Shown: positions 26,199 to 33,367, counted from the stretch's first letter. The stretch: 64,000 nt of DNA from SHVZ01 sp044223515 (GCA_044223515.1 JBGALV010000012.1:1-64000); one strand, 5' to 3'. Notes: a model not told the origin generated them from the sequence alone. Made by a program: numbers and translations.

Positions 26199-26212
26199 AC
26201 TCTCCTCGTCCA

Positions 26213-26797
26213 ATGCTCGCCTTCTACTTCGCCCCCGGTTCATCCTCGATGGCGGCGCATATCGCGCTGCACGAGGTCGGCTGTCCGTTCGAAAGCCGGC
26301 CGGTGTCTCTGGCGAAGAGCGAGACCAGGACGCCGGAGTTCCTGAAGGTCAATCCCAGGGGCAAGGTGCCGACGCTGGTGGTCGACGGCCGCGTGCTGAC
26401 CGAGGTCGCAGGCATCCTGTTCTATCTCGCGCGGCGCTATCCGGAGGCGAAGCTGCTGCCCGAAGATGATCCGTTCCTCGAGGCCGACGTCGTGTCCTGG
26501 ATGTCGTTCCTGGCGTCGGGCGTGCACCCCGCGCGGAGCGAGGGGCCGGAGGCGGCGCGCGCGATCTGGGAGATCGCGGAGCAGCGGCTGGGCACGAGGG
26601 ACTGGGCAGTCGGCGACAGGTACTCGATCGCGGACATCCACCTGTTCCGCTTGTTCTGGCGCTTCGGCACCCCTTTGATCGCGAAGCCCGGCGACCTCGC
26701 GAACTTGAAGCGGCATCACGACAGGATGCTGGAGAGGGTGGCGGTGAAGCGGACGATCGAGGTGGAGAAGCAGGTGGGATATCAGCTGCCTGCATGA
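26213..26797 (+). CDS. Glutathione S-transferase family protein
   Basis: A 194-residue protein with an N-terminal thioredoxin-like GSH-binding domain (LAFYFAPGSSSMAAHIALHEVG..PEFLKVNPRGKVPTLVVDGRVLTEVAGILFYLARRYP). The all-helical C-terminal domain contains the N-capping motif YSIADIHLFRLF. Family members conjugate glutathione or reduce peroxides. It begins 14 bp after the AT-rich macro-like gene but has normal high-GC codon use, so the two are not of one origin. Confidence 0.9.
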   Translation: MLAFYFAPGSSSMAAHIALHEVGCPFESRPVSLAKSETRTPEFLKVNPRGKVPTLVVDGRVLTEVAGILFYLARRYPEAKLLPEDDPFLEADVVSWMSFLASGVHPARSEGPEAARAIWEIAEQRLGTRDWAVGDRYSIADIHLFRLFWRFGTPLIAKPGDLANLKRHHDRMLERVAVKRTIEVEKQVGYQLPA

Positions 26798-26827
26798 GAG
26801 AAGATTTGCGGACGCGAGCTGAGTGCG

Positions 26828-26892
26828 GCTCGCTACGCTAAGGCTGTCGTGCGCAAGCGCGCACTTGCGCCTTAGCTAGGCGCCCGCGCTCG
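26828..26892. repeat. R3 repeat, copy 2
   Basis: It begins TCGCTACGCTAAGGC and ends GCCTTAGCTAGGCGCCC, with a GTGCGC/GCGCGCAC core. GCTAAGGC and GCCTTAGC are perfect outer arms. The following bases to 26992 are GC-rich spacer with no gene. Confidence 0.6.
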
Positions 26893-26992
26893 CGGGCGGA
26901 ATGCGAAAGTAAGATCGGCGGAGCGAAGCGGAGACGGCTTACGGCAGCATTGCGCCCTTAAGCGAGCCTCGGGAGTTCCGAGCGTAGCGAGG

Positions 26993-27199
26993 TCAATGCT
27001 CGACAGCGTCCCGTTCCTCGACCCTGACCACGCGAAGGTGCTCCACGGTCTCCGCCAGGTGTTCATAAGCCGTGGCCAAGCTGGCGAAGCTCGACCGCGC
27101 GAGCGCGCTGGTGTGCGCGGCGTCGGCCTGGGCGCGGAGGGAGGCCGCCATCCGGCGGTATTGGGCGACGCGTTCCCTTGGCTGCGCGAGGTCGACCAT
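26993..27199 (-). CDS. Small helical protein of unknown function
   Basis: A 68-residue protein that reads as two or three amphipathic helices (RERVAQYRRMAASLRAQADAAHTSALARSSFASLATAYEHLAETVEHL). The pattern of an AxxxR/A-rich helix followed by LATAYEHLA matches small proteins of unknown function common in alphaproteobacteria. A similar one is at 49801-50031 in this window. Codon use is native. Confidence 0.55.
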   Translation of the reverse strand: MVDLAQPRERVAQYRRMAASLRAQADAAHTSALARSSFASLATAYEHLAETVEHLRVVRVEERDAVEH

Positions 27200-27333
27200 C
27201 GTGGGTTAAACGCCGGTGCGACGAAGTGGCCGCGTCCGCGCACAACAAGGACACAGGGCGGTTCGCGAGCCTGAGCCGGAAGACGGCGCGCGCGGCGGGC
27301 GCTAGGCTTCCGCGGTCTCTGAGGGAGGCCCAC

Positions 27334-27798
27334 ATGACCGCACGCATTGACAACAAGCTCGCCGAGCTCGGCCTCGTGCTGCCGCCGGCGAACGCGCCGT
27401 TCGCCTCGTTCCAGCCCGCGGTGATCGCCAACGGGCTCGCCTTCGTCGCCGGCCAGCCGCCGGTCGACGGCGACAAGCGGCCCTATCTCGGCCGCCTCGG
27501 CATCGAGCTCACGCTGGAGCAGGGTCAGGCCGCGGCCAGGCTCTCCGCGCTCAACGTGATCGCGCAGCTCCGCGCGGCGCTCGACGGCGATCTCGACCGC
27601 GTGGTGCGCTGCGTGAAGCTCGGCGTGTTCGTGAACTCCGGCCCCGACTTCAAGAGCCAGCCGCAGGTCGCCAACGGCGCCTCCGACCTCGTGGTGCAGG
27701 TCTGGGGCGAGGCCGGTCGCCATGCACGCTTCGCCGTCGGCACCATCGGCCCGATGGACTTCGCGTGCTCGGTCGAGGCGATCTTCCAGGTGAGCTAG
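27334..27798 (+). CDS. RidA/YjgF-family protein
   Basis: A 154-residue protein of the RidA superfamily, which deaminates reactive enamine/imine intermediates (often from dehydratases). FVAGQPP, the AARLSALNVIAQLRAAL helix, and VVRCVKLGVFVNS match the subfamily of about 150 residues. The ATG at 27334 has GAGGGAGG upstream. The Rid active-site Arg position should be checked before assigning deaminase activity. Confidence 0.88.
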   Translation: MTARIDNKLAELGLVLPPANAPFASFQPAVIANGLAFVAGQPPVDGDKRPYLGRLGIELTLEQGQAAARLSALNVIAQLRAALDGDLDRVVRCVKLGVFVNSGPDFKSQPQVANGASDLVVQVWGEAGRHARFAVGTIGPMDFACSVEAIFQVS

Positions 27799-27822
27799 GA
27801 GAGCGTCACCGCCGCGGCGCGT

Positions 27823-28047
27823 TCACGCCGGGCGATGGAAGCGCAGCCCCGGGTCCTCGTGGGCCTCGATGCGCGGCGAGCCGGCCTTCTCCGTCCGCAG
27901 GCGTTCGAGGAAGCGCACGGCCTCCTCTTCCGTCATCGGCGCCGAGCGCCGTTCCTGGCAGCCCGTGCTCCACAGCACCGCGAAGCGCCGGCGGGCGACC
28001 AGGACGGACTTCTTGGTGCCGGCCGGATTGGGATTCTTCATCGTCAT
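27823..28047 (-). CDS. Cassette gene B, copy 1 (unknown function)
   Basis: A 74-residue basic protein. After a short N-terminus it reads ARRRFAVLWSTGCQERRSAPMTEEEAVRFLERLRTEKA, then an Asp/Pro/His-rich end. A homologue at 30127-30354 shares RRRF(A/V)V(L/M)W, (E/D)RRSAPMT and the RLR.EKA helix. It starts 3 bp after gene A. No known family is recognised. Confidence 0.65.
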   Translation of the reverse strand: MTMKNPNPAGTKKSVLVARRRFAVLWSTGCQERRSAPMTEEEAVRFLERLRTEKAGSPRIEAHEDPGLRFHRPA

Positions 28048-28050
28048 GGG

Positions 28051-28464
28051 TCAGCTCTCTCCGATGATCCGCCGGATCACCTTGGTCTCGATGGTGGTGG
28101 GCGAAAGCTCGACGCCGGTCGGCGCGACCTCGAACACGCCGCGGAACTCGACCAGGTTGCGGCCGGTCTCCCCCTTCTCGCGCTGACGCGCGACCGCGAC
28201 GACGAAGGGCTGCGGCGTGGCAATCAGCTTCGCCCTCTCCTCGGAATCCTTCACCGCGATCGCGAGGTATGCATCGCGCGGCGCCGCCTTCTTCCGGCTG
28301 GCCTTCGCCGGCAGCGCATCGGGCTCCTTCGGAGGCGGCACGCTGCGCCAGGTGTCCGCCCAGGCGACGCGCACGCTGTCGATGAGGCGGCCATTCAGGC
28401 GCCGTTCCGCCGACTGCGTGCGGCTCACGAACTTCAGGCCGTATCCATCGACAAGGCTCGACAT
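28051..28464 (-). CDS. Cassette gene A, copy 1 (unknown function)
   Basis: A 137-residue cytoplasmic-looking protein. It starts SSLVDGYGLKFVSRTQSAERRLNGRLIDS, has a Lys/Ala/Pro-rich middle, and ends LVEFRGVFEVAPTGVELSPTTIETKVIRRI. A clear paralogue lies at 30357-30758 with the same N- and C-terminal blocks and a diverged middle. Both are followed within 3 bp by gene B. No domain is recognised. Confidence 0.65.
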   Translation of the reverse strand: MSSLVDGYGLKFVSRTQSAERRLNGRLIDSVRVAWADTWRSVPPPKEPDALPAKASRKKAAPRDAYLAIAVKDSEERAKLIATPQPFVVAVARQREKGETGRNLVEFRGVFEVAPTGVELSPTTIETKVIRRIIGES

Positions 28465-28562
28465 CGGCTACCTCACGGGCGAAAGCCGCGGGCCGGCGGG
28501 CGGCCGCGGACGGAAAGGCTGGGACGGGGATGGCCGCGACGCGGGCGCCCCGGCCGGGTTCG

Positions 28563-28889
28563 TCAGACCGAGAGCTTGCTCGAGCAGAGCCCCACGATCT
28601 CGTAGTCGACGTCGCCGTTGGCGCGGGTCGCGGCGAACTTGGCCGCGAGGTCGCGCCGCGCGTTGCTGTCGAGCTTCGCGGACTCCGGGTTCTCCGCCCT
28701 CGCCTTCACCTCGCAGAGCTGGGCCTGCACGGCGACGATGCCGTCGCGCATCTCCCCGGCGGCGGTCCGGGTGGTCACCGTCACGCCGAAATAGCTGAGG
28801 GCGATCGGGCCGATGACGAGGCCGGCGATGAACGCGGGGATCATCCCCTTCCGCGGCTTCCATTTCGGCTGGGTGCTGGCGGCTTCCAT
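28563..28889 (-). CDS. Small single-pass membrane protein
   Basis: A 108-residue protein. A basic N-terminus (KWKPRKG) is followed by one helix (MIPAFIAGLVIGPIALSYFGVTV). A soluble, probably periplasmic part of about 70 residues includes AQLCEVKARAENPESAKLD and ends GLCSSKLSV, with two cysteines that could pair. It lies between the two copies of the A/B cassette on the same strand. No family is recognised. Confidence 0.65.
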   Translation of the reverse strand: MEAASTQPKWKPRKGMIPAFIAGLVIGPIALSYFGVTVTTRTAAGEMRDGIVAVQAQLCEVKARAENPESAKLDSNARRDLAAKFAATRANGDVDYEIVGLCSSKLSV

Positions 28890-29233
28890 CGGGGTCTCCT
28901 TGCGGCAGCGTGGGGTAAGGCTCTGATGGAATGACGCTTACCGGCGTGCCCTCGGAGGCAGCCGGACGATTTCGTCGTCCCAGATTCTCTAAATATTTTT
29001 GGCTGAGTCGCCGGACTCCCGCTGTATTCGCGGGAGTGTCCGGTTTATTTAAGAAGGTAATTATACTTTGCCGCCTGCATCTAAACCATCGGCAAATCAT
29101 GAGACGCCCAGGCTAGACGAAAATAAAAATACCGAATTAATTGAATATTTCCTGACCGAAGGCGGCGGACATGCTAGAAGAGATCCGCCGGTCGGCGCCG
29201 CGCGGGCGTAGACAGGATTCCATTCCCGAGGTT
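28890..29233. other. Intergenic region with an AT-rich segment
   Basis: No gene is supported here. Bases 29040-29160 are strikingly AT-rich against the flanks. The hairpin at 29011-29050 and the structured element from 29234 are listed separately. Confidence 0.4.
29011..29050 (+). terminator. Terminator-like hairpin
   Basis: CCGGAC-TCCCGC (29011-29022) pairs with GCGGGA-GT-GTCCGG (29030-29043), a 12-bp stem with a 2-base bulge, followed by TTTATTT. No plus-strand gene lies immediately upstream, so what it ends is unknown. Confidence 0.45.
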
Positions 29234-29374
29234 GCGGCGGAGGGGGAGCGATAGCCGAAAGGCTGGCGCCCGTTATCTCCGCTGCGGCACCGGCGGCGGG
29301 CGAAAGCCCACGCCGGCGTGTGGAGCCCGGAGCGGCCGAAAGGCCCTTCGGGCTCCACCCATTTCCGGGATGGG
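29234..29374 (+). ncRNA. Candidate structured RNA with GAAA tetraloops
   Basis: Four consecutive hairpins fold on the plus strand. Stem 29234-29242/29277-29285 encloses AGCC-GAAA-GGCT. CCGGCG (29290) with CGCCGG (29311) encloses GGGC-GAAA-GCCC. GTGGAGCCCG (29320) with CGGGCTCCAC (29349) encloses GGCC-GAAA-GGCC. CCCAT pairs with ATGGG (29358-29374). Three GNRA loops in 100 nt argue for a plus-strand RNA. No known class (RNase P, tmRNA, SRP, 6S, riboswitch) is recognised. It lies between minus-strand genes. Confidence 0.5.
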
Positions 29375-29404
29375 CGCCGATCGGCGAAGGCGGACGCCGC
29401 GTCC

Positions 29405-30082
29405 CTAGAAACGAAGCGTGGCGCCGAGCGTGATGCGGTTGGAGCGCGCCTGGGTCACGTTGCGTCCCAGGATGAGGTCGAGATCGAGGCGGCCGTCGAG
29501 CAGGGTCGGGCGGATGCCGACCTGCATGCCGGGGCGGGCACCGCGGTCGCGCCCGAAGACCTCGGCGATCGCGGTGAGATCCTCCCGGATCTGCACGTCG
29601 GTGCCGGCGCCGAAGGTCGTTGTGTCGCGCGGCACCGTGCGGTCGCGTTCCCAGCCGAGGTTGAGATTGATGCGGGCCTCCGACACCGGCTGCCAGCTCA
29701 CCGGGATCTGCGCCGCCAGCGTGTCCGCCTTGCGGGTGCGGGTCGCAATGCCGGCGCCGGCGGCGATGCCGACACCGATGCCGTGGCGTTCCACCGGCAG
29801 CAGGGTCGCCTTGGCCTTCGGGCTGACGGACGTCGCCCAGGCGCCATCGGCACGGGAGCGATCGAGCGCGGCCCCAACCTCGACGAAGGAGACCACGCAG
29901 GCCGGTGCGGCGACGAAGCTCCACTCGCGATCCCGGGCCGCCGCGGCCCAGGTCTCGAGCTTGCATTCGCCGGCCGCGCCGATCTCGGAATCATCGACGA
30001 CATAGGCACCGCCGGCGGCGAAGGCCGGAGGTGCCGAGAGCAGCGCGCCAATCAGAAGAGAGAAGAACCGGAGAGCCACCAA
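29405..30082 (-). CDS. Predicted outer-membrane beta-barrel protein
   Basis: A 225-residue protein with a signal peptide (MVALRFFSLLIGALLSAPPAFA). Alternating polar/hydrophobic strands follow (KLETWAAAARDREWSFVAAP, INLNLGWERD, LDLDLILGRN), ending NRITLGATLRF with a terminal Phe typical of BamA-recognised barrels. About 10 strands can be counted. Two cysteines near the start of the mature part may form a disulfide. It belongs to the minus-strand accessory block with the duplicated cassette. The substrate or role is unknown. Confidence 0.65.
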   Translation of the reverse strand: MVALRFFSLLIGALLSAPPAFAAGGAYVVDDSEIGAAGECKLETWAAAARDREWSFVAAPACVVSFVEVGAALDRSRADGAWATSVSPKAKATLLPVERHGIGVGIAAGAGIATRTRKADTLAAQIPVSWQPVSEARINLNLGWERDRTVPRDTTTFGAGTDVQIREDLTAIAEVFGRDRGARPGMQVGIRPTLLDGRLDLDLILGRNVTQARSNRITLGATLRF

Positions 30083-30126
30083 CCCCGTCTAGCATGCGGG
30101 GCGAGGCGGCGCGACACACGGACGCG

Positions 30127-30354
30127 CTAGCGTCCGGTGCCGCGAAGGACGGGGCCTTCCTCGATCTCGATCCGGACGTTCTGGGCCTTCTCCACGCGAA
30201 GCCGCGCGGCGAAGTTCTCGGATTCCTGATCGGTCATCGGCGCGGAGCGCCGGTCCTGGTGGTTCGCCGTCCACATCACCACGAAGCGGCGGCGGCTCGC
30301 CGGCGTCGCCGCCCTGACCACGCCGCCGCTCTTGTCGGCCTTCGTCGCTGTCAT
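30127..30354 (-). CDS. Cassette gene B, copy 2 (unknown function)
   Basis: A 75-residue basic protein: ASRRRFVVMWTANHQDRRSAPMTDQESENFAARLRVEKA, then an acidic-charged end. It is paralogous to 27823-28047. The ATG at 30354 is 2 bp after the gene A' TGA. The conserved core DRRSAPMT and the helix after it are the only clear landmarks. Confidence 0.65.
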   Translation of the reverse strand: MTATKADKSGGVVRAATPASRRRFVVMWTANHQDRRSAPMTDQESENFAARLRVEKAQNVRIEIEEGPVLRGTGR

Positions 30355-30356
30355 GC

Positions 30357-30758
30357 TCAGGCCTCGCTCGCGGTGACGCGGCGGAGCACCCGCGTTTCCA
30401 GGCTCGTCGGCGACGGGTCGACGCCGGTCGGGCTCACCTCGAACACGCCGCGGAAATCGGCGAGGCTGCCGCGCTTGCCTTCCGAGCGCGTCTCGGCGAG
30501 CGCGACGACGAACGGCGCCGGCTTCGCCTTCTGCGCGGCCATCGCCGCCGCATCGGGGAACGAGATCTCGACGAACACCTCGCGCGCCGTCTTGCGGGCC
30601 GCCTTGCCCGCGGCCATGGCGTCGTCGGGCACCGGTGCGCTCCGCCAGCTCGCGACCCACGCGACCGGGATCGTGTCGATCAATCGACCATGCAGACGAC
30701 GCTCCGCGCTCTGCGTGCGGCTCAGGAATTTCAGATCGAAACCGTCGACGAGACTCAC
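30357..30758 (-). CDS. Cassette gene A, copy 2 (unknown function)
   Basis: A 133-residue protein paralogous to 28051-28464. It begins with GTG at 30758, preceded by an excellent GGAGGTGG site. SLVDGFDLKFLSRTQSAERRLHGRLIDT and ADFRGVFEVSPTGVDPSPTSLETRVLRRV are the conserved ends, and the middle differs. Gene B' follows after 2 bp. The 243 bases upstream to 31001 contain no gene and probably the promoter. Confidence 0.65.
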   Translation of the reverse strand: MSLVDGFDLKFLSRTQSAERRLHGRLIDTIPVAWVASWRSAPVPDDAMAAGKAARKTAREVFVEISFPDAAAMAAQKAKPAPFVVALAETRSEGKRGSLADFRGVFEVSPTGVDPSPTSLETRVLRRVTASEA

Positions 30759-31001
30759 GCGACCACCTCCGGAACAAAAGCGAAGGCACGCCCACCCGGG
30801 AACGGCGTGCGGCAGCGACAACAGAACGCAAGCACGCACCCCGTTCCGGGCCCGGCTCGCTCTGCACTCGATTTCTCGCTGATACGTCGGCCGCGGCTAT
30901 TGCGGCGGCCGAACTCGACCAGGAATCCCACCCTACGTGGGCGCGGTGCGAAAGACCATTCCTAAATGGGTATGGAGGCAGCGTCTTTCCAGGCCGCGCG
31001 C

Positions 31002-31655
31002 CTACAGCAGCGTCATCACCGCCGCGTAGTGGGTCGCCGCGCCGACAAGCACGAACACGTGCCACACCGCGGTCGAGAACTTGAGCCTCTCCCACAGGTG
31101 GAACACCACGCCGGTCGTGTACACGACGCCGCCGGCCGCGATCAGCATCAGCGTCTCCTCGGGCACCACCTTCGACAGCGGATCCACGGCGACGACGAAG
31201 AGCCAGCTGATCGCGAGGTAGAGCGGGATCCACAGGCGCTCTGGCCACGACCAGTTGCAGAGCTTGGCGACGATGCCGAGCGACGCCAGCGACCACACCA
31301 GCGCGGTCAGCCCCCAGCTCCAGTATCCGGTGAGTCCCAGCGCCGTGAACGGCGTGTAGGTGCCGGCGATCATCGCGAAGATCGCGGCCTGGTCGATGCG
31401 GCGGAGCAGCGGCCGGTGCCGGCAGCGCGGACGCATGTTGTAGACGGCGGAGCAGGTCAGCATCACGACCGCGCAGGCGACGTAGATCGCGATCGGCCAG
31501 AAAGCGTTCAGCTCTCCTCGCGATGACGCGTCGAGAAGGAGAAGCGCGGCCGCGATCGGCGCAAGTACCAGGCCAAGCACATGAACAGCAGCATCGGTGA
31601 GTAGCTCGGCTCGTGTCGGTTCTCGGGAACAGAACTGAATGGTGCTCGTGGTCAC
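31002..31655 (-). CDS. Hemolysin III / PAQR-family membrane protein
   Basis: A 217-residue protein with seven hydrophobic helices. Metal-binding PAQR residues fit the family: SAVYNM in an early helix, RIDQAAIFAMIAGTYTPF in the middle, and AVWHVFVLVGAATHY near the end. Family members are putative hydrolases or receptors; bacterial ones are called hemolysin III without proven toxin function. The start is uncertain: GTG at 31655 is used, and a GTG at 31694 is possible. Confidence 0.85.
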   Translation of the reverse strand: MTTSTIQFCSREPTRAELLTDAAVHVLGLVLAPIAAALLLLDASSRGELNAFWPIAIYVACAVVMLTCSAVYNMRPRCRHRPLLRRIDQAAIFAMIAGTYTPFTALGLTGYWSWGLTALVWSLASLGIVAKLCNWSWPERLWIPLYLAISWLFVVAVDPLSKVVPEETLMLIAAGGVVYTTGVVFHLWERLKFSTAVWHVFVLVGAATHYAAVMTLL

Positions 31656-31793
31656 GGTTAGGCGGTCCCGGTGCAGGTACTGATGGACCAACACCAGAGG
31701 CGATGGCTGACGTTCCTGAGTTCGCAGTGACCGATGCGTGCGGTGTGACCGATGCGTGTCTTCGTTGTCGCGGAAGGAACTTGCGCTCGTATC

Positions 31794-32241
31794 CCCTCCC
31801 TCGCGTCGTACGCGGGGGAGGGCTAGGGTGGGGGCTCTAAATGGCGAGAATTCCGGAACGCATCACCCGTCGCGCCCGCGCGCTCCGCTCGGACATGACC
31901 GAGGCCGAGACTCGCCTCTGGCATCGCTTGCGGAATCGTCAGTTTGATGGCTGGCGCTTCCGTCGCCAGCATCCGATCGACCCTTATGTGGCGGACTTCG
32001 CTTGTCCCGACGCGATGCTCGTGGTCGAAGTCGACGGTGGGCAGCATGCGGACTCCGCGCGCGACGCGGAGCGCGATGCGAGTCTCGTGACGCGCGGATG
32101 GAAAGTGCTGAGATTCTGGAACAACGACGTGCTCGCGAATATCGACGGCGTGCTCGCGACGATCGCGGCGACGCTGGCGCCGTTACGGAAGGCCGAAGAG
32201 CCCCCACCCTGACCCTCCCCCGCGTACGACGCGAGGGAGGG
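31794..32241 (+). mobile_element. Putative DUF559 element bounded by inverted R1 repeats
   Basis: A 448-bp unit with 44-bp inverted termini (31794-31837 and 32198-32241). The termini are reverse complements with two mismatches. Each terminus is itself a palindrome with its CCCCCACCCT tail pointing inward. The left copy ends 3 bases before the DUF559 ATG, and the right copy supplies the TGA stop. The broken DUF559 locus at 34915-35330 has the same layout. Mobility is inferred, not shown. Confidence 0.55.
31841..32212 (+). CDS. DUF559 (VSR-like endonuclease fold) protein
   Basis: A 123-residue protein of the DUF559 family, related to very-short-patch repair endonucleases with a PD-(D/E)XK-type core. 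It shows RARALRSDMTEAETRLWHRLRNRQ, WRFRRQHPIDPYVADFACP, the putative catalytic VVEVDGGQH strand, and GWKVLRFWNNDVL with the C-terminal helix. The last codons (EPPP then TGA) are formed by an R1 repeat. A frameshifted relative lies at 34935-35281. The biochemical role of this family is not established. Confidence 0.88.
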   Translation: MARIPERITRRARALRSDMTEAETRLWHRLRNRQFDGWRFRRQHPIDPYVADFACPDAMLVVEVDGGQHADSARDAERDASLVTRGWKVLRFWNNDVLANIDGVLATIAATLAPLRKAEEPPP

Positions 32242-32258
32242 AACTCGAGGCGCTCGCG

Positions 32259-32340
32259 CGAGCGCGAAACGCGGCAGCTTTTCGGCGCCGCGAGGCGGGC
32301 GCACCGGAAAGCGGGAGCGTTTCGCCGCAAGGCGAGCATC
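32259..32340. repeat. R2 repeat, variant copy 4
   Basis: GAGCGCGAAACGCGGCAGC, TTTTCGG, then an extra GCCGCGAGGCGGGCGCA segment, CCGGAAAGCGGGAGCGTTTCGCC and AAGGCGAGCATC. The loop is longer than in the other copies. It follows the DUF559 element directly. Confidence 0.6.
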
Positions 32341-32381
32341 GTGAGTTCCTTCGCGAAGCGAAGTCCGTATAGTCTCATGCG

Positions 32382-33323
32382 ATGACACGCAGCCTCACCC
32401 TCGCCGCCCTCCAGATGGGCCCCACGCAGCGCGCGGACTCCCGCGCGCGCACCCTCGACCGCATGATCGCCTTGCTCGAACGCGCGGCCTCTTCCGGCGC
32501 GCGCTTCGTCGTGTTCCCCGAGCTCGCGTTCACCACGTTCTTCCCGCGTTGGGCGATGGACGACGCGGAGCTTCTGGGCTTCTTCGAGCGCGAGATTCCT
32601 TCCCCGCAGACCGAGGCGCTGTTCGCCCGGGCGCGCGAGCTCGGGATCGGATTCCATGTCGGCTACGGCGAGCTGACGCCGGCGGGCAAGCGCTTCAACG
32701 CCGCGGTCATCGTCGGTCGCGACGGCCGCATCCTCGCGAAGTACCGCAAGGTGCATCTGCCGGGCACGACCGAGCCCAAGCCGGGCCTCGCCTACCAGCA
32801 GCTGGAGAAGCGCTACTTCGAGTATGGCGATCTCGGCTTCTCGACCTTCCGCGCCCCGTCCGATCTCGGCGATGCGGTCATGGGCATGCTGATCTGCAAC
32901 GACCGCCGCTGGCCCGAGGCGTGGCGCGTGCTGGGACTCAAGGGCGTCGAGCTCGTGTGCTGCGGCTACAACTCCGCCGCCTACGATCCTTTCGGGCGGA
33001 AGAACGAGGACCAGGCGCTCCGCACCTTCCACTCGACGCTGGTGGCGCAGGCGAACGCCTACATGAACTCGACCTTCGCGGTCTGCGTCGCCAAGGCCGG
33101 CGTCGAGGACGGCGCAGGGCTGATCGGCGGCTCGGTGATCGTCGATCCCAACGGCCGCGTCGTCGCGGACGCGAAGACGCTCGAAGACGAGGCGATCGTC
33201 GCCGAGATCGATCTCGATCTCTGCCGCCACGGCAAAGAGAAGATGTTCGACTTCGCCGCGCATCGTCGCATCGGCGCCTACGATCTCATCACCACGCAGA
33301 CCGGCGTGACGTCGCCGGATTGA
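32382..33323 (+). CDS. N-carbamoyl-D-amino-acid hydrolase (nitrilase superfamily)
   Basis: A 313-residue cytoplasmic hydrolase that converts N-carbamoyl-D-amino acids to D-amino acids, CO2 and ammonia. The catalytic triad is clear: Glu47 in VVFPELAFTTFFPRW, Lys123 in KYRKVHLPG, Cys172 in LICNDRRWPE. RYFEYGDLGF, WRVLGLKGVELVCCGYN and ILAKYRK closely follow the Agrobacterium enzyme, and the length fits. No hydantoinase gene is nearby. It may also act on related carbamoyl or amide substrates. Confidence 0.9.
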   Translation: MTRSLTLAALQMGPTQRADSRARTLDRMIALLERAASSGARFVVFPELAFTTFFPRWAMDDAELLGFFEREIPSPQTEALFARARELGIGFHVGYGELTPAGKRFNAAVIVGRDGRILAKYRKVHLPGTTEPKPGLAYQQLEKRYFEYGDLGFSTFRAPSDLGDAVMGMLICNDRRWPEAWRVLGLKGVELVCCGYNSAAYDPFGRKNEDQALRTFHSTLVAQANAYMNSTFAVCVAKAGVEDGAGLIGGSVIVDPNGRVVADAKTLEDEAIVAEIDLDLCRHGKEKMFDFAAHRRIGAYDLITTQTGVTSPD

Positions 33324-33342
33324 ATTCCCGTTCGGGTCGACC

Positions 33343-33367
33343 CGGCAGCAGGTTCAAATCTGTTGCC
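33343..33367. other. Small hairpin after the carbamoylase gene
   Basis: GGCAGCAG and CTGTTGCC pair around GTTCAAAT, directly after a CGGGTCGACCCG palindrome. There is no U-tract. The loop mimics a tRNA T-loop, but no tRNA is present. Confidence 0.4.

Noticed and set aside
23996..26797. A complete Thoeris locus around the macro-domain gene
   Set aside because: Neither neighbour is a TIR protein; the thiolase and GST have native composition and ordinary metabolic roles.
28931..29116. 61-codon plus-strand frame in the accessory block
   Set aside because: Crosses the terminator-like hairpin and the AT-rich segment, without a start signal or similarity.
33344..33367. tRNA T-arm-like sequence (GGTTCAAATC in a hairpin)
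   Set aside because: No matching D or anticodon arms, no acceptor stem and no CCA; only a hairpin is supported.
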